NCBI GenBank assembly: GCA_011525665.1
Contig: WYAU01000071.1
Location: forward strand, 1 to 64,000
DNA length: 64,000 nt
Reading direction: 5' to 3'
DNA from: Candidatus Brocadia sp.
GTDB taxonomy: Bacteria > Planctomycetota > Brocadiia > Brocadiales > Brocadiaceae
Part shown: positions 25,580 through 35,182 of the stretch, in pieces
Layout of the letters: every line of letters starts with the position of its first letter
Position numbering within the stretch: the stretch's first letter is position 1
Position numbers and translations under genes: made by a program
The notes under the pieces: generated by a model
Database searches by the model: none
The model's input: the letters and a program-made list of their open reading frames with translations, nothing else
Told to the model about the DNA's origin: nothing

Positions 25580-27433
25580 TCAGGGTTCATCCAGAGATAA
25601 CTGCTCCATCTCATCCGGCTGAAAGAAATCTATAATTGGTATAAGAATGGTATATCCGGCAGAAAACATAAGCCACACCAGCGTTCCGATAATCCAATAG
25701 CTAAAAAAACCCTCCGAAAACGTAAAGCCGGAGAAATACATCACTGCCGGGAAAAATACCCCCATAAGTAACGAACTATATATTGCCAACAATATGATTT
25801 TTCTGCCATCTGTCCTGAAATACAGGTTAATATTTTCAAAATAGGCGCGTTTTGCAACAGGCTTGATCTCTTTCATATCTTTCATCTCTTGTTTTCTCAA
25901 AAATGAACCTATCTTGTGTTGGAGTATGGTAAAATCAAATTGATTCTTGTGCAAAAGGCAGCCATCAATCAGACAAACAATCCCACTCACGAAAACGACG
26001 GAACAATTTGCACATACTATGGGTACCATTTTACTCATTGCCTCAAAAAATGAGCCTTCTTCCTGGACAGAGGCCATGATCAACCAGACAATAATTCCGC
26101 TCATAAACCCCAGCAGGGTACCCCAAAAGGCGCCAAATGAAGACAATCTCTTCCACATGACGCCCAGAATGACAGGAAAGATACCTGAACTCAGAAAGAT
26201 TCCCATAGCGAGGTAGAGAAAGTAAACCTGCACGCCAATGGAAAAGAGAAAAACACTGAATATTCCCGTAACGATGCCAAAAAGACCGGTTGTAAAACGG
26301 GAAACTCTCAGGATTTGTTTGTCCGTGGCCTGTGGTCTCATATGCAAACGATATATGTCGTTCGCAATGAGGGAAGACACGGCCACCGATTCAGAATTCC
26401 CCGTTGAAATAATCGCCATAAAGAGCATTACTAAAAAAGCAATACCCCCGACATCCCCAGACATATGGTAAGCGGTCAAGGGAGCAATTGTTGTAGAATC
26501 ACCAACATTAATACCCAATGCCAGTCCTCCGACCCCCAGAGCGGTGGCAATACAGAGGGGGAGCGCAAACCATACGAGTCCGGCGGTAAAAAAACAGCTT
26601 CCCACAGACTTATAATTAACCGCGATCGCCCTTTGCCAGTACGTTTGATCTAAAAATACTGTACCAAAATTCCCGATCGTGTTAATGATGCCAAACATGA
26701 TTCCAGAGAAAGAGGTAATCGTAAACAGCCTGCTGCCGCTATGCAGATTGTCCAGCATCATGCATATGCCAAAGTCGCCGTATTTGTAATAGAGAAACAC
26801 CGACAACCCCAAACCAATTACCAAAATAATCGCAAGCTGCAGGTAATCGGTAACGATAGAACCTCTCAGCCCGGTGATAGAACTGTAAAAACAGAACGCC
26901 AAAGGGATAACGAGGACTGCAATCTTTACATTGATACCGGTTAAAACGTTTAACGCCAGGGCGCCTCCCAGTATTACCATCGTGGTTACTATGGTACAGG
27001 CCATCAGGCCGATAATAATCATAATCCAGTGGGTTTTTTTATCAAACCGGTAGAGGATGAATTCGGGGAATGTATGCAATTGCGGGGTTAATTTTTTCAC
27101 ATAAACTGCAATGGCGCTAAACAAAAGGATGGGTATGGTAGCACCCGCGGCATACCAGTATGGACCGCTGATACCATAATCATAACCCATTTTAGACGAC
27201 ACCATAATGGTTGCAGCCCACGTCCATGTGCTGACAATTGAAGCAGTTACTATTCCTCCCTTCATATTTCTGCCTGCCGATAAGAACCATTCGGCAGTAT
27301 TGCGGTAAGACATCCTCAGGATGCTCTTCCACCACAAAAGGCTGAATACGAAAAAAATAATGCCAAAAATTATAATAATATAATATACCGATTGATACGG
27401 GAGCACGTAGTTGACTTCGCTGCTTGCCGGCAT
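25580..27433 (-). CDS. DUR3-type sodium:urea symporter (SSS family)
   Basis: 617 residues with about 14 hydrophobic segments. The N-terminal part carries features shared with eukaryotic and bacterial DUR3 urea transporters: NTAEWFLSAGRNMKGG, SIVSTWTWAATIMVSS and GISGPYWYAAGATIPILLFS. These differ from the proline or pantothenate branches of the SSS family. It would import urea with sodium or protons across the cytoplasmic membrane. It lies 33 bases after the chaperonin gene and 33 bases before the sensor kinase. Together with UrtABCDE it gives the cell two urea import routes. The family is confident; the substrate is inferred from motifs and context. Confidence 0.85.
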   Translation of the reverse strand: MPASSEVNYVLPYQSVYYIIIIFGIIFFVFSLLWWKSILRMSYRNTAEWFLSAGRNMKGGIVTASIVSTWTWAATIMVSSKMGYDYGISGPYWYAAGATIPILLFSAIAVYVKKLTPQLHTFPEFILYRFDKKTHWIMIIIGLMACTIVTTMVILGGALALNVLTGINVKIAVLVIPLAFCFYSSITGLRGSIVTDYLQLAIILVIGLGLSVFLYYKYGDFGICMMLDNLHSGSRLFTITSFSGIMFGIINTIGNFGTVFLDQTYWQRAIAVNYKSVGSCFFTAGLVWFALPLCIATALGVGGLALGINVGDSTTIAPLTAYHMSGDVGGIAFLVMLFMAIISTGNSESVAVSSLIANDIYRLHMRPQATDKQILRVSRFTTGLFGIVTGIFSVFLFSIGVQVYFLYLAMGIFLSSGIFPVILGVMWKRLSSFGAFWGTLLGFMSGIIVWLIMASVQEEGSFFEAMSKMVPIVCANCSVVFVSGIVCLIDGCLLHKNQFDFTILQHKIGSFLRKQEMKDMKEIKPVAKRAYFENINLYFRTDGRKIILLAIYSSLLMGVFFPAVMYFSGFTFSEGFFSYWIIGTLVWLMFSAGYTILIPIIDFFQPDEMEQLSLDEP

Positions 27434-27466
27434 AAGTAAATACCCTATAAAAACGACCCTGTCTAC

Positions 27467-29041
27467 CTATTGCGTCCTTTCATGCTTTGCGTCTCCCGCG
27501 GATTTTCCGGTCACTGCATTATGAGGAGAGCTGGCAATGAGTATGCGATCAATGCGAAGAACAGCTTTAACGATTTCAGCTGCTGATTTTAATGCATTTA
27601 TCTTAATTCCCGCAGAATCAATAACGCCTGCGTCAAACATATTTTCACTTTTTCCCGTATTAACATCAATTCCGTATTCGCCCGATTTCTTTTTAATCTC
27701 CGTCATTTTCTCAAAGCCGCTGAAGCCCGCATTAATAAGAATCTGACGCATGATGCCGGAAAGCGCATGGGCAACCACCTCCACACCAAGGGACTCCACG
27801 CCGCTATTCATGCCTTTATCTTTTAATTTTTCACTGATATAAAGTTCTATCGCCCCGCCTCCCGCCACAACACCATCACTGAGCGCTGATTGTGCAGATG
27901 AAATGCCATCTTTCACGCTGCGCCATCGCTCCTGCGAGGTTACCCTGGTAGCTCCGCCGACAACAATCGTCACCACTTTTCTCTGCGGGTTGTTTTCCAA
28001 AAACAACAATCCTTTCTCTTCATCGTAAGACACGTTTTTCATTGTACCGGCAGAGACACGTCCCATATCCTCTCTTCTTTTTACAATGGGTAAATCAAAC
28101 GCATACGCAAGAGACGAAATTTCTTCGTTTGAGACAGATATTGGCAGGATATTCCTTGCAATCAGGCTGGCGAAAAGAAATTCATCCACATGCGGTGAAG
28201 CAAGAAATACCACACCCGCACCGGATGCAATGATACTATCAGAAATTTCCTTGATTATTTTTTTGTGACTATCCTTCATCCGCACAACGTCGTCATAATT
28301 TTTCATCTCCTTAATCCACGATTCTTTAATTTCCCTCACGTCCATTTTCAGAAGGAGCGCACCGGCATTCTTCATATTATCAGGCATTTGAGTATCCACG
28401 AGTTGTTTCTGAAGAACGATTCCATCAAAGACCATATCTTCTAACTCAGGTTTATTGATTAACAAGATGCTTTTCTTAAAATTAATCCCGTCCCTTTTCC
28501 CCTCCGACCTTTTCAAAAGGGCAACAGCTTCATTTACAAGGGATACCACCTGGTTTCCGTCCATCCTGCTTCCTGCGGCAGTTGCAATCACGTGCGCAAG
28601 CCGTGCATCATCCATGTCAATCTTTACCGCCATCTGCCTGAAAAGCTCGATGGAACGCTGAATTCCCGACTCCATACCCCGTATAATCAGGGTAGGATGA
28701 ATACCCATATCAGTAATTAATCTCTTGCCTTCCTTGATCATTTCAGCGGCAAGTACAACCGCTGTGGTCGTTCCGTCTCCTACCCTTATTTCCTGCCTAT
28801 CTGCAATTTCAACAACCATTTTCGCTACCGGATGGACGGTTTTGATTGAAAGCATTATGGTTGCGCCATCATTTGTAATAAAACGATTGCCCAACTCATC
28901 CACAAGCAATTTATCCAGGCCCTTGGGGCCGAGCGTAGTGCGTACCGTATCGGCAACGGACAGTACTGCAGCACAATTATTTTCCAGCGCCGTATTTTCC
29001 ATTCTCTGTGCCTGAACACCCCCCGAATTTTGTTCCGTCAT
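27467..29041 (-). CDS. Archaeal-type (group II/III-like) chaperonin, Cpn60/TCP-1 family
   Basis: 524 residues. ATPase motifs are of the thermosome/CCT kind: TLGPKGLDKLLVD (residues 36-48), NDGATI (57-62), GDGTTTAVVLAAEM (88-101), and GVVAGGGAIELYISEKL near residue 400. It lacks the GroEL-type features and the GGM-rich tail. Group II and III chaperonins close with a built-in lid and need no GroES. In bacteria such genes are rare and have been called group III. It lies 40 bases after ureD and 33 bases before the DUR3 gene, within the urease operon, so a role in folding or assembling urease or a nickel-loading intermediate is a reasonable inference. It is slightly shorter than archaeal subunits. 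Confidence 0.9.
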   Translation of the reverse strand: MTEQNSGGVQAQRMENTALENNCAAVLSVADTVRTTLGPKGLDKLLVDELGNRFITNDGATIMLSIKTVHPVAKMVVEIADRQEIRVGDGTTTAVVLAAEMIKEGKRLITDMGIHPTLIIRGMESGIQRSIELFRQMAVKIDMDDARLAHVIATAAGSRMDGNQVVSLVNEAVALLKRSEGKRDGINFKKSILLINKPELEDMVFDGIVLQKQLVDTQMPDNMKNAGALLLKMDVREIKESWIKEMKNYDDVVRMKDSHKKIIKEISDSIIASGAGVVFLASPHVDEFLFASLIARNILPISVSNEEISSLAYAFDLPIVKRREDMGRVSAGTMKNVSYDEEKGLLFLENNPQRKVVTIVVGGATRVTSQERWRSVKDGISSAQSALSDGVVAGGGAIELYISEKLKDKGMNSGVESLGVEVVAHALSGIMRQILINAGFSGFEKMTEIKKKSGEYGIDVNTGKSENMFDAGVIDSAGIKINALKSAAEIVKAVLRIDRILIASSPHNAVTGKSAGDAKHERTQ

Positions 29042-29081
29042 TGAATACTTCCTCTTATCATATCCGTGACATTTTTTGCTA

Positions 29082-30026
29082 TTATTTTCTGAGATCCGGG
29101 GCAGTTATCCCGAACAATTTAACACGAACAGCATTCCATATCTTTTTACAAACGAGAGACACATCGCTCGCCTTGCTGCCCAGTATGCGCACACAGATAC
29201 CATCGAAACGGGGAAGCGGAGAAGAGGCACAACAAACAGTATCTCCGTCCTGAATTATGTTTTCCACGAAATTATTCAATACTTTACTTTCTATTTTTCT
29301 GGTTAGCAAATAAAAATTTCCTACGACTTCCCAGTGTCCCAGCACTCCAAGCCTTTTTGCAGTGAATGTCTTTGGAGAAAAAACCATATAATCAAGACAT
29401 CGAAAATGCCCTGATAAACCGGTTGCCCGAAAACGCGAATAAAATATATCGTATAAAAAGGACTCTCCGTGTGCTACACGTCCGGGCGTCACTATTTCAC
29501 TATAAAGACACGTTGCCTCTTCGTGAATTTTCACATTAACCTCCTGATAAAAGCGGGAATTTTTATAAGGAATCATCATATCGGGTAAAAACTCTGCGTA
29601 AGACCCCTTCTCCAGGGTTATGTTCAGTATTTGAGTAGCAAAGTTGTTTTCCATGCGATAAATCTTCGTTGCAGCCTGTGTGGTGATATGAAATGCGCTA
29701 TTTTCCTCCCCATGAATGTCTATTCTTATTCTATCACCCTGGAGTATTCCACCGCCCGGACTCATAATAAAAACGTAAGGCATATGGGGCATCCCTTCAT
29801 CAAGATAAAGAGCTTTCTGCACTTGCAGCGGAACGGTATGATAATTATCTTTCAGTATCGTTTTTCCCTTTCTGTTCTCCAGACTTAAGCGGAGCAATCC
29901 GACCTTGCCGGCCCGGCCGACCCCAAGTTGAGGAATATCGACATTGTACTGACTAACTTCAGGAGGAATGTTTTCAGGTGTATACAACCGGTAATCGCAG
30001 GTATCAATAATGGTATTTTTCAGCAT
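29082..30026 (-). CDS. ureD: Urease accessory protein UreD (UreH)
   Basis: 314 residues. Recognised by MSPGGGILQGDRIRIDIHGE, then ITTQAATKIYRM, and later EIVTPGRVAHGESF. UreD binds apo-urease directly and, with UreF and UreG, forms the complex through which nickel reaches the active site. Here it is the last of the ure genes rather than the first, separated from ureG by 180 bases that contain a palindromic repeat, and it is followed closely by the chaperonin gene. Confidence 0.93.
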   Translation of the reverse strand: MLKNTIIDTCDYRLYTPENIPPEVSQYNVDIPQLGVGRAGKVGLLRLSLENRKGKTILKDNYHTVPLQVQKALYLDEGMPHMPYVFIMSPGGGILQGDRIRIDIHGEENSAFHITTQAATKIYRMENNFATQILNITLEKGSYAEFLPDMMIPYKNSRFYQEVNVKIHEEATCLYSEIVTPGRVAHGESFLYDIFYSRFRATGLSGHFRCLDYMVFSPKTFTAKRLGVLGHWEVVGNFYLLTRKIESKVLNNFVENIIQDGDTVCCASSPLPRFDGICVRILGSKASDVSLVCKKIWNAVRVKLFGITAPDLRK

Positions 30027-30120
30027 ACTACTGAGAGTTGCTTAGCTGCGCCAGACCTTCTCCGTTCAAAGGGTTCACAGTTTGTGATTTGTCAAATTAT
30101 CCAGAGTGGCCATCCCAAAG

Positions 30121-30135
30121 CGCGGCATAGCCGCG
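30121..30135. repeat. Short GC palindrome
   Basis: CGCGGC and GCCGCG around ATA. It lies directly beside the larger dispersed repeat in the ureG-ureD gap and is probably part of the same inserted element. Confidence 0.5.
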
Positions 30136-30143
30136 ACCAAATT

Positions 30144-30180
30144 AACCACCCCTCCTTCGCAGGGGGGATAAAGGGGAGGT
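30144..30180. repeat. Palindromic dispersed repeat, intergenic copy
   Basis: Begins AACCACCCCTCC and ends AAAGGGGAGGT, with an imperfectly paired centre. It shares its outer sequence and layout with the copies inside the repeat-protein gene at 16075 and 16526. Located between ureG and ureD, it may form a hairpin in the operon transcript. Confidence 0.75.
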
Positions 30181-30204
30181 AAAAAATCTTCCTAAAATCT
30201 GAAA

Positions 30205-30825
30205 TTACTCCGCAAAAAACACCTCTTTTTTAATCAGATGATAGACCGCATCAATTCCCTCTTTCGTGTGGCAGTTCGTAAAAATAAAAGGCCTGTTTTT
30301 TCTCATCATCTTTGAATCACGTTCCATAATGTGCAAATCCGCCCCGACAAGATGGGCGAGGTCTATCTTGTTAATAATCAACAGATCGGATTGGGTAATC
30401 GCCGGCCCGTTTTTGCGCGGGATCTTATCGCCGGCCGCAACATCAATCACATAAATAAAATAATCGACTAAAGCGCGACTAAAGGTAAGCGTCAGGTTAT
30501 CTCCGCCGGTTTCAACAAAAAGGATGTCTGAATCCGAATACTTACGTTCCATTTCTTCCACTGCAATGAGATTCATGCTGGGGTCCTCACGTACGGCGGT
30601 ATGGGGACACCCTCCCGTCTCAACCCCCAGAACACGATCGGGTGGGAGGATACCCTGCAGCGTCCTTTTTACATGTTCCGCATCCTCTTTGGTCACAATA
30701 TCATTGGTGATAACAATTGGTTTATATCCGTTTCTTACCAGTACCGGAACGAGCGCCTCAATAAGCGCGGTTTTTCCGGAGCCAACCGGGCCTCCGACGC
30801 CTACCCTTGGTATTTTTTTTTCCAT
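30205..30825 (-). CDS. ureG: Urease accessory GTPase UreG
   Basis: 206 residues from the ATG at 30825, which has an AAGGAGT site upstream; an in-frame start at 30849 is less likely. The P-loop GPVGSGKT is at residues 12-19. The nickel-binding CPH motif is in [13 protein letters not shown], and NKIDLA gives guanine specificity. UreG hydrolyses GTP to drive nickel transfer from UreE to the UreDFG-urease complex. It lies between ureF and ureD in the same direction. Confidence 0.97.
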   Translation of the reverse strand: MEKKIPRVGVGGPVGSGKTALIEALVPVLVRNGYKPIVITNDIVTKEDAEHVKRTLQGILPPDRVLGVETGGCPHTAVREDPSMNLIAVEEMERKYSDSDILFVETGGDNLTLTFSRALVDYFIYVIDVAAGDKIPRKNGPAITQSDLLIINKIDLAHLVGADLHIMERDSKMMRKNRPFIFTNCHTKEGIDAVYHLIKKEVFFAE

Positions 30826-30885
30826 TACTACTCCTTCTCTTAAGAGCAAGAAGAAAATTTTTGTAACAAAATTTTCACAAATTAT

Positions 30886-31626
30886 TCAACTCAAAAACAT
30901 GCGGACCGTCGCTTTTTCATGCTTTACCGACATGATATCTGCCAAAGGAGCACAAGAATACATTTCTTCCGTCGTCTTGTAAATATTTTTCTGAATCATA
31001 TCCGCAAGTAAGGACTGCAAATCACTGATTATCTTAAGAGACTTGTAGTGGTCCATTTTCATAAGTCTCATTGCAGCCCCGACAAAACTAACGCAGAAAG
31101 AATATAATGCCATCATCATTACTTCAGGACAGTCAATTTCCAGTAAATATCCACCGAAACCCAGCACAACAGCGTAATTTCCCGGACTGGCTCCCGTACG
31201 CACCATTTCATGAAAATCGCGGAGGATTATGCGGTCAGAAATCATCAAAAGAAGATTGGCCAGGAGACATTTGCCCGTTTTCACGGAGCCTTCCCTGATT
31301 TCACCCGGCAGTTTCATAACGTAGAGCATCTCGTCTATGCGCAAAAGGGTATTCAAATCGGATTGTTCTGCCGCCCGGTAAGCGTTAGCCAGCGCAACAC
31401 CATCGACAGGCGCAATCTGATGCATTAGAATGTCCTTCAGCAGACAAACAAGGTCATCAACATCTCTCACTATTTCCCTTTGAACAAATGATTCCAGACC
31501 ATGGGAAAAATGATACATGCCAACAGGAAAAAAGGTATCAGATATCTGCAACGCCCTTACAAACGTTTTCAACCTCTGGTCTCGCACCTTCCCGTTCGGG
31601 GGTGTTTTTTTGCCATTATTGCTCAC
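30886..31626 (-). CDS. ureF: Urease accessory protein UreF
   Basis: 246 residues, all-helical. Typical N-terminus ALQISDTFFPVGMYHFSHGLESFVQ and later SVKTGKCLLANLLL, with LGFGGYLLEIDCPEVMMMALYSF. UreF bridges UreD and UreG and gates GTP hydrolysis during nickel insertion. It starts about 20 bases after ureE. No anomaly seen. Confidence 0.93.
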   Translation of the reverse strand: MSNNGKKTPPNGKVRDQRLKTFVRALQISDTFFPVGMYHFSHGLESFVQREIVRDVDDLVCLLKDILMHQIAPVDGVALANAYRAAEQSDLNTLLRIDEMLYVMKLPGEIREGSVKTGKCLLANLLLMISDRIILRDFHEMVRTGASPGNYAVVLGFGGYLLEIDCPEVMMMALYSFCVSFVGAAMRLMKMDHYKSLKIISDLQSLLADMIQKNIYKTTEEMYSCAPLADIMSVKHEKATVRMFLS

Positions 31627-31647
31627 GCGCAGCAGCCCTTTCTGTTA

Positions 31648-32223
31648 CTAAGCGCCCGGATGATGACTATGCCCTGGGTGGGAAAAACACCCAGGTTTTT
31701 CCTGAGATACCTGGCTGGCATCATCTGTCGTAAAACTATATTCCACGCCGGGAATATTATGTGTTTTCATAACTGACTCCATTACCTTCCGATCTAATGT
31801 TACGGGAACAAATACCTTTTTGCCCGCAACCTTCATGTGCCAGTGCTGATTTCCAAGGGCATGACCGAGCCGAACCCCTGCCTCGAATAATGCATCTTCG
31901 TGACCTTGTCCGGCAAAAGTGAGCACCATCACCTCTTCCGGTTCAATCCTTGCCAAAAGCATTATTTCATTTGCTCTACAGTACAGAACATCTCCGTTAT
32001 GAAGTTCAGCACCCCTCTTGAGATTAATTCCTATTTCTTCGTTGAGTTCCGGCAACTTTTTTAACAACCGGCTTCTTTCTGACTCTAAACGGGAAAATGA
32101 CACCGTGTACACCCGGCCTTCACCCGCCATTTTCCTGTGAAGTGCCTTCCATTCGTCATCGGCAGCAATATTTCCTAAAATTTCATGAATAATCACCATT
32201 AAAGACGGCACCTTTTTATCCAT
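31648..32223 (-). CDS. ureE: Urease nickel metallochaperone UreE
   Basis: 191 residues. The N-terminal peptide-binding half is followed by the metal-binding half with RLGHALGNQHWHMKV, which holds the conserved nickel-site histidine region, and VPVTLDRKVMESVM. The C-terminal tail HPGHSHHPGA is a short histidine-rich nickel-storage tail, less extensive than in Klebsiella. It passes nickel to UreG. Its start overlaps by 25 bases the preceding small ORF. Confidence 0.93.
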   Translation of the reverse strand: MDKKVPSLMVIIHEILGNIAADDEWKALHRKMAGEGRVYTVSFSRLESERSRLLKKLPELNEEIGINLKRGAELHNGDVLYCRANEIMLLARIEPEEVMVLTFAGQGHEDALFEAGVRLGHALGNQHWHMKVAGKKVFVPVTLDRKVMESVMKTHNIPGVEYSFTTDDASQVSQEKPGCFSHPGHSHHPGA

Positions 32224-32629
32224 TCCATCCTTCGGGCATCAATATCGACAAATCCATAATGCTGATAACTTTCCTTCTTCACGTGCGCAAAGACAAAGCC
32301 ATTATCCCTCATTTTTACGAAAGCATATTTACAAAACTGGCTAACAATAATACATTCCTTCACCCGATGATCGGCAAAATCAAGGTTCAGATGCGTTCGC
32401 GAGTCAATAAAGCCTGCCAAGTCCCATACCTTCCCTGCCCTGACAACTCCATGCTTAATCCTGAAGGCATCTATAACATAGCCGTCATCACCTACATTTG
32501 TCGCTTCAACCACATGTCTGACAACCATACCTTCTGTCCTCTTCTCACGAACGGATCCGAATGGCGCAAAAAACCGGACGTCATTATCACCACGGTGAAA
32601 AGCCCTATCAACAGATGAATTCGAGACAT
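32199..32629 (-). pseudogene. Small exported protein of the urease operon, frameshifted
   Basis: An ATG at 32629 with an AGGGGA site opens a signal-peptide-like start (MSRIHLLIGLFTVVIMTSGF) but ends after 45 codons. From 32528 a 109-codon frame runs on to 32199, and its upstream extension (APFGSVREKRTEGM) joins the signal peptide if one base is added to the six-A run at 32568-32573. The restored product would be about 143 residues with a clean signal peptide. It lies 25 bases after ureC and overlaps ureE. I do not recognise the domain. The shift could be an assembly error, slippage or true decay. Confidence 0.6.
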
Positions 32630-32654
32630 TTTATCCCCTGTTTTACTCCCAATA

Positions 32655-34370
32655 CTAAACGAGGAAAAAAAGCTGTGTCAGGGCCAATTCCTTTGCGGGT
32701 TCGCACGTAGCAATAGTTCCATTCACTTTTACCTCGTATGTTTCGGGGTCGATCTCTATTTTGGGAGCTACGTCATTTCTTACCATATGGGATTTTACCA
32801 GCCCCCTGCAATTTCCGACGGCAACGTATCCGCCCACCATACCGATTTTTTCAGGCACTCCCAGATCAACGGCGGCCTTTGACAATAATGTCACCTTTGT
32901 TTTTGGCATGGCGCCTCCAAACGAACCAAACATAGGGCGGTAAATAACAGGCTCCGGCGTCGGGATAGAAGCATTGGGGTCTCCCATCAGCGCCCAATTT
33001 ACGAAGCCCCCTTTAATCACCATCTTCGGCTTCGCCCCAAAAAAGGCAATCGGCCAAAGGACGATATCCGCAATTTTTCCTGTTTCTATCGAGCCCAGAA
33101 CATGAGCAAAACCATCAGAAATAGCATAATTCAGGGTACATTTTGCAATGTAGCGAAGAACCCTGAAGTTGTCATTCCCCGGCACGTCCTCTTTCAGTTT
33201 TCCCCTTTGCTTTTTCATCTTGTCGGCAGTCTGAACCGCCTTGAGAAAATTTTCTCCAACCCTCCCCATTGCCTGCGAATCTGAACTATACATACTTAAT
33301 ATTCCAAGGTCATGAAGTACATCCTCCGCTGCTATTGTCTCTGCCCGGATACGGCTTTCCGCAAACGATACATCCTCCGGGATTGCGGGATTGAGATGGT
33401 GGCAGACCATAAGCATGTCGAGGTGCTCATCCAGGGTATTTATCGTATAGGGTCTCGTCGGGTTTGTTGACGAAGGCAACACATTCTGTTCGCCAGCCAT
33501 ACGCATAATATCCGGGGCATGCCCTCCGCCCGCCCCTTCGGTATGATAGGTGTGAACGGTACGTCCATCAATCGCCTTAAGGGAGTCTTCTACAAATCCC
33601 GCCTCATTTAAGGTATCCGTATGAATTGACACCTGAACATCATAGGTATCGGCCACGGACAGACTCTGGTCTAACACGGCGGGTGTGGTGCCCCAATCTT
33701 CATGATCTTTGAGTCCGCAGGCGCCGGCTTCCAGTTGTTCTATTAATGGTTCAGGGACCGCGCAGTTCCCTTTCCCTTTAAATCCCCAGTTGACTGGCAA
33801 TCCTTCACAGGCAAGAATCATCTTCTGGATATGCCATGGACCCGGCGTGCACGTGGTAGCCTTTGTTCCATCGGCAGGTCCCGTTCCACCGCCAACAAAA
33901 GTCGTTATGCCGTTCGAAAGCCCGTCATATACCTGCTGCGGACAGATCATATGAATATGGCCATCGATTCCCCCTGCCGTGGCAATGAGATGCTCGCCCG
34001 CAATAACTTCTGTGCCGGGACCAATAATAAGATCGGGATGAACACCGTCCATAATATCCGGGTTGCCCGCCTTTCCTATCCCTGCAATCTTTCCGTCTTT
34101 TATTCCCATATCGCCCACCACAACCCCCTGAACAGGATCGATAATAATTACGTTGGTAACAACCAGGTCCAAAGCACCATTTTTATTGGTTTGCGTGCCC
34201 TGTCCCATTCCCTCCCTGATTGTCTTTCCTCCCCCAAAGACGACTTCATCGCCCGGCACACGAAAATCTTTTTCAATTTCGCATACTAATCCGGTATCCG
34301 CCAGGGTAAATTTATCACCTACCGTTGGTCCATATAAATCTGTATACTGTTTTCTTGATATATTTGCCAT
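32655..34370 (-). CDS. ureC: Urease subunit alpha (UreC)
   Basis: 571 residues from the ATG at 34370; an in-frame ATG at 34490 overlaps ureB and adds 40 unlikely residues. All catalytic residues are present: nickel ligands H138 and H140 (GHIH), carbamylated Lys221 (GLKDHEDWG), H250, H276, and D364 ([10 protein letters not shown]), plus catalytic H324 in MVCHHL. The numbering is offset by four from Klebsiella. It hydrolyses urea to ammonia and carbamate. It is encoded after ureA and ureB as separate subunits, the usual bacterial three-subunit urease. Confidence 0.98.
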   Translation of the reverse strand: MANISRKQYTDLYGPTVGDKFTLADTGLVCEIEKDFRVPGDEVVFGGGKTIREGMGQGTQTNKNGALDLVVTNVIIIDPVQGVVVGDMGIKDGKIAGIGKAGNPDIMDGVHPDLIIGPGTEVIAGEHLIATAGGIDGHIHMICPQQVYDGLSNGITTFVGGGTGPADGTKATTCTPGPWHIQKMILACEGLPVNWGFKGKGNCAVPEPLIEQLEAGACGLKDHEDWGTTPAVLDQSLSVADTYDVQVSIHTDTLNEAGFVEDSLKAIDGRTVHTYHTEGAGGGHAPDIMRMAGEQNVLPSSTNPTRPYTINTLDEHLDMLMVCHHLNPAIPEDVSFAESRIRAETIAAEDVLHDLGILSMYSSDSQAMGRVGENFLKAVQTADKMKKQRGKLKEDVPGNDNFRVLRYIAKCTLNYAISDGFAHVLGSIETGKIADIVLWPIAFFGAKPKMVIKGGFVNWALMGDPNASIPTPEPVIYRPMFGSFGGAMPKTKVTLLSKAAVDLGVPEKIGMVGGYVAVGNCRGLVKSHMVRNDVAPKIEIDPETYEVKVNGTIATCEPAKELALTQLFFLV

Positions 34371-34413
34371 AAGAACAGTCCCTCGCTTGTATCTCTGCCT
34401 TCGGGAAAATGAA

Positions 34414-34785
34414 TCAAGCCCCCCGGAATCCCAATTTTTTTGCCTTTTCCAATGCAATTTCCAGAGCGCCTTTTGCAGCGGTGCTCCCATTTATCAGACT
34501 GTTTTGCCCCATGACCACCCTTTTCCCTCCCAATTGAACCAATTCGACCGTTTTCTCGTCACCCGGCTCGAACCGAACGGATGTCCCTGAGGGTATATTC
34601 AGTCTCATTCCAAACGACTTTTTCCTGTCAAACTCCAATGCCCTGTTCGTCTCAAAAAAATGGAAGTGAGAGCCGACCTGGATCGGACGATCCCCTGTAT
34701 TCTTTACCGGAATTTTGACGGTAGGCCGCCCCGCATTGATTTCTATCGGATCATTCTTAATCATATAGTGAAACGTTCCGCTCAT
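34414..34785 (-). CDS. ureB: Urease subunit beta (UreB)
   Basis: 123 residues, slightly longer than typical. Characteristic [21 protein letters not shown] and [20 protein letters not shown], then [10 protein letters not shown]. It is a structural subunit of the cytoplasmic urease trimer. It starts 12 bases after ureA and has a short extra C-terminal helix ([14 protein letters not shown]). No catalytic residues are expected. Confidence 0.97.
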   Translation of the reverse strand: MSGTFHYMIKNDPIEINAGRPTVKIPVKNTGDRPIQVGSHFHFFETNRALEFDRKKSFGMRLNIPSGTSVRFEPGDEKTVELVQLGGKRVVMGQNSLINGSTAAKGALEIALEKAKKLGFRGA

Positions 34786-34797
34786 TTCTCCCCTCCG

Positions 34798-35100
34798 TTA
34801 CGTAATCGGATCGTGACAGGAAACCAGCTTTGTGCCATCAGGAAAAGTGCATTCCACCTGCACAAGATGAAGCATCTCAGGCACACGCGGCATTACATCC
34901 TCCCTCGTTAATATCTTTTTCCCCATGTGCATTAATTCGGCGACACTTTTACCATCCCGCGCCCCCTCAAGAATGGCTTCTGAAATCACCGCCACGGCTT
35001 CAGAATAATTGAGTTTTAAGCCACGAGACCTTCGCTTTCGCGCCAACTCAGCCACAGAATAAATGAGCATCTTGTCAATCTCACGCGGTGACAGCATCAT
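34798..35100 (-). CDS. ureA: Urease subunit gamma (UreA)
   Basis: 100 residues from the ATG at 35100, the expected length; a longer frame to 35202 overlaps the DUF1573 gene and adds an unlikely tail. It reads [19 protein letters not shown] and [24 protein letters not shown], then the C-terminal [15 protein letters not shown], all typical of UreA. It is the first gene of the ure cluster proper. Confidence 0.97.
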   Translation of the reverse strand: MMLSPREIDKMLIYSVAELARKRRSRGLKLNYSEAVAVISEAILEGARDGKSVAELMHMGKKILTREDVMPRVPEMLHLVQVECTFPDGTKLVSCHDPIT

Positions 35101-35182
35101 AACAAAAACCCTCCCCCTTTGACTCTTCCTGAATAGCGTAATTTTCCCCTGTTGATCCCTTTGGAGTGCACTACGACAAAAA

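Noticed and set aside
25580-27433. Proline or acetate symporter of the SSS family
   Set aside because: The TWTWAAT and SGPYWYAAGA segments fit DUR3 urea transporters better, and the gene sits in a urea locus.
27467-29041. Ordinary GroEL
   Set aside because: The motifs follow the thermosome/CCT pattern, there is no GroES gene beside it and no Gly-Gly-Met tail.
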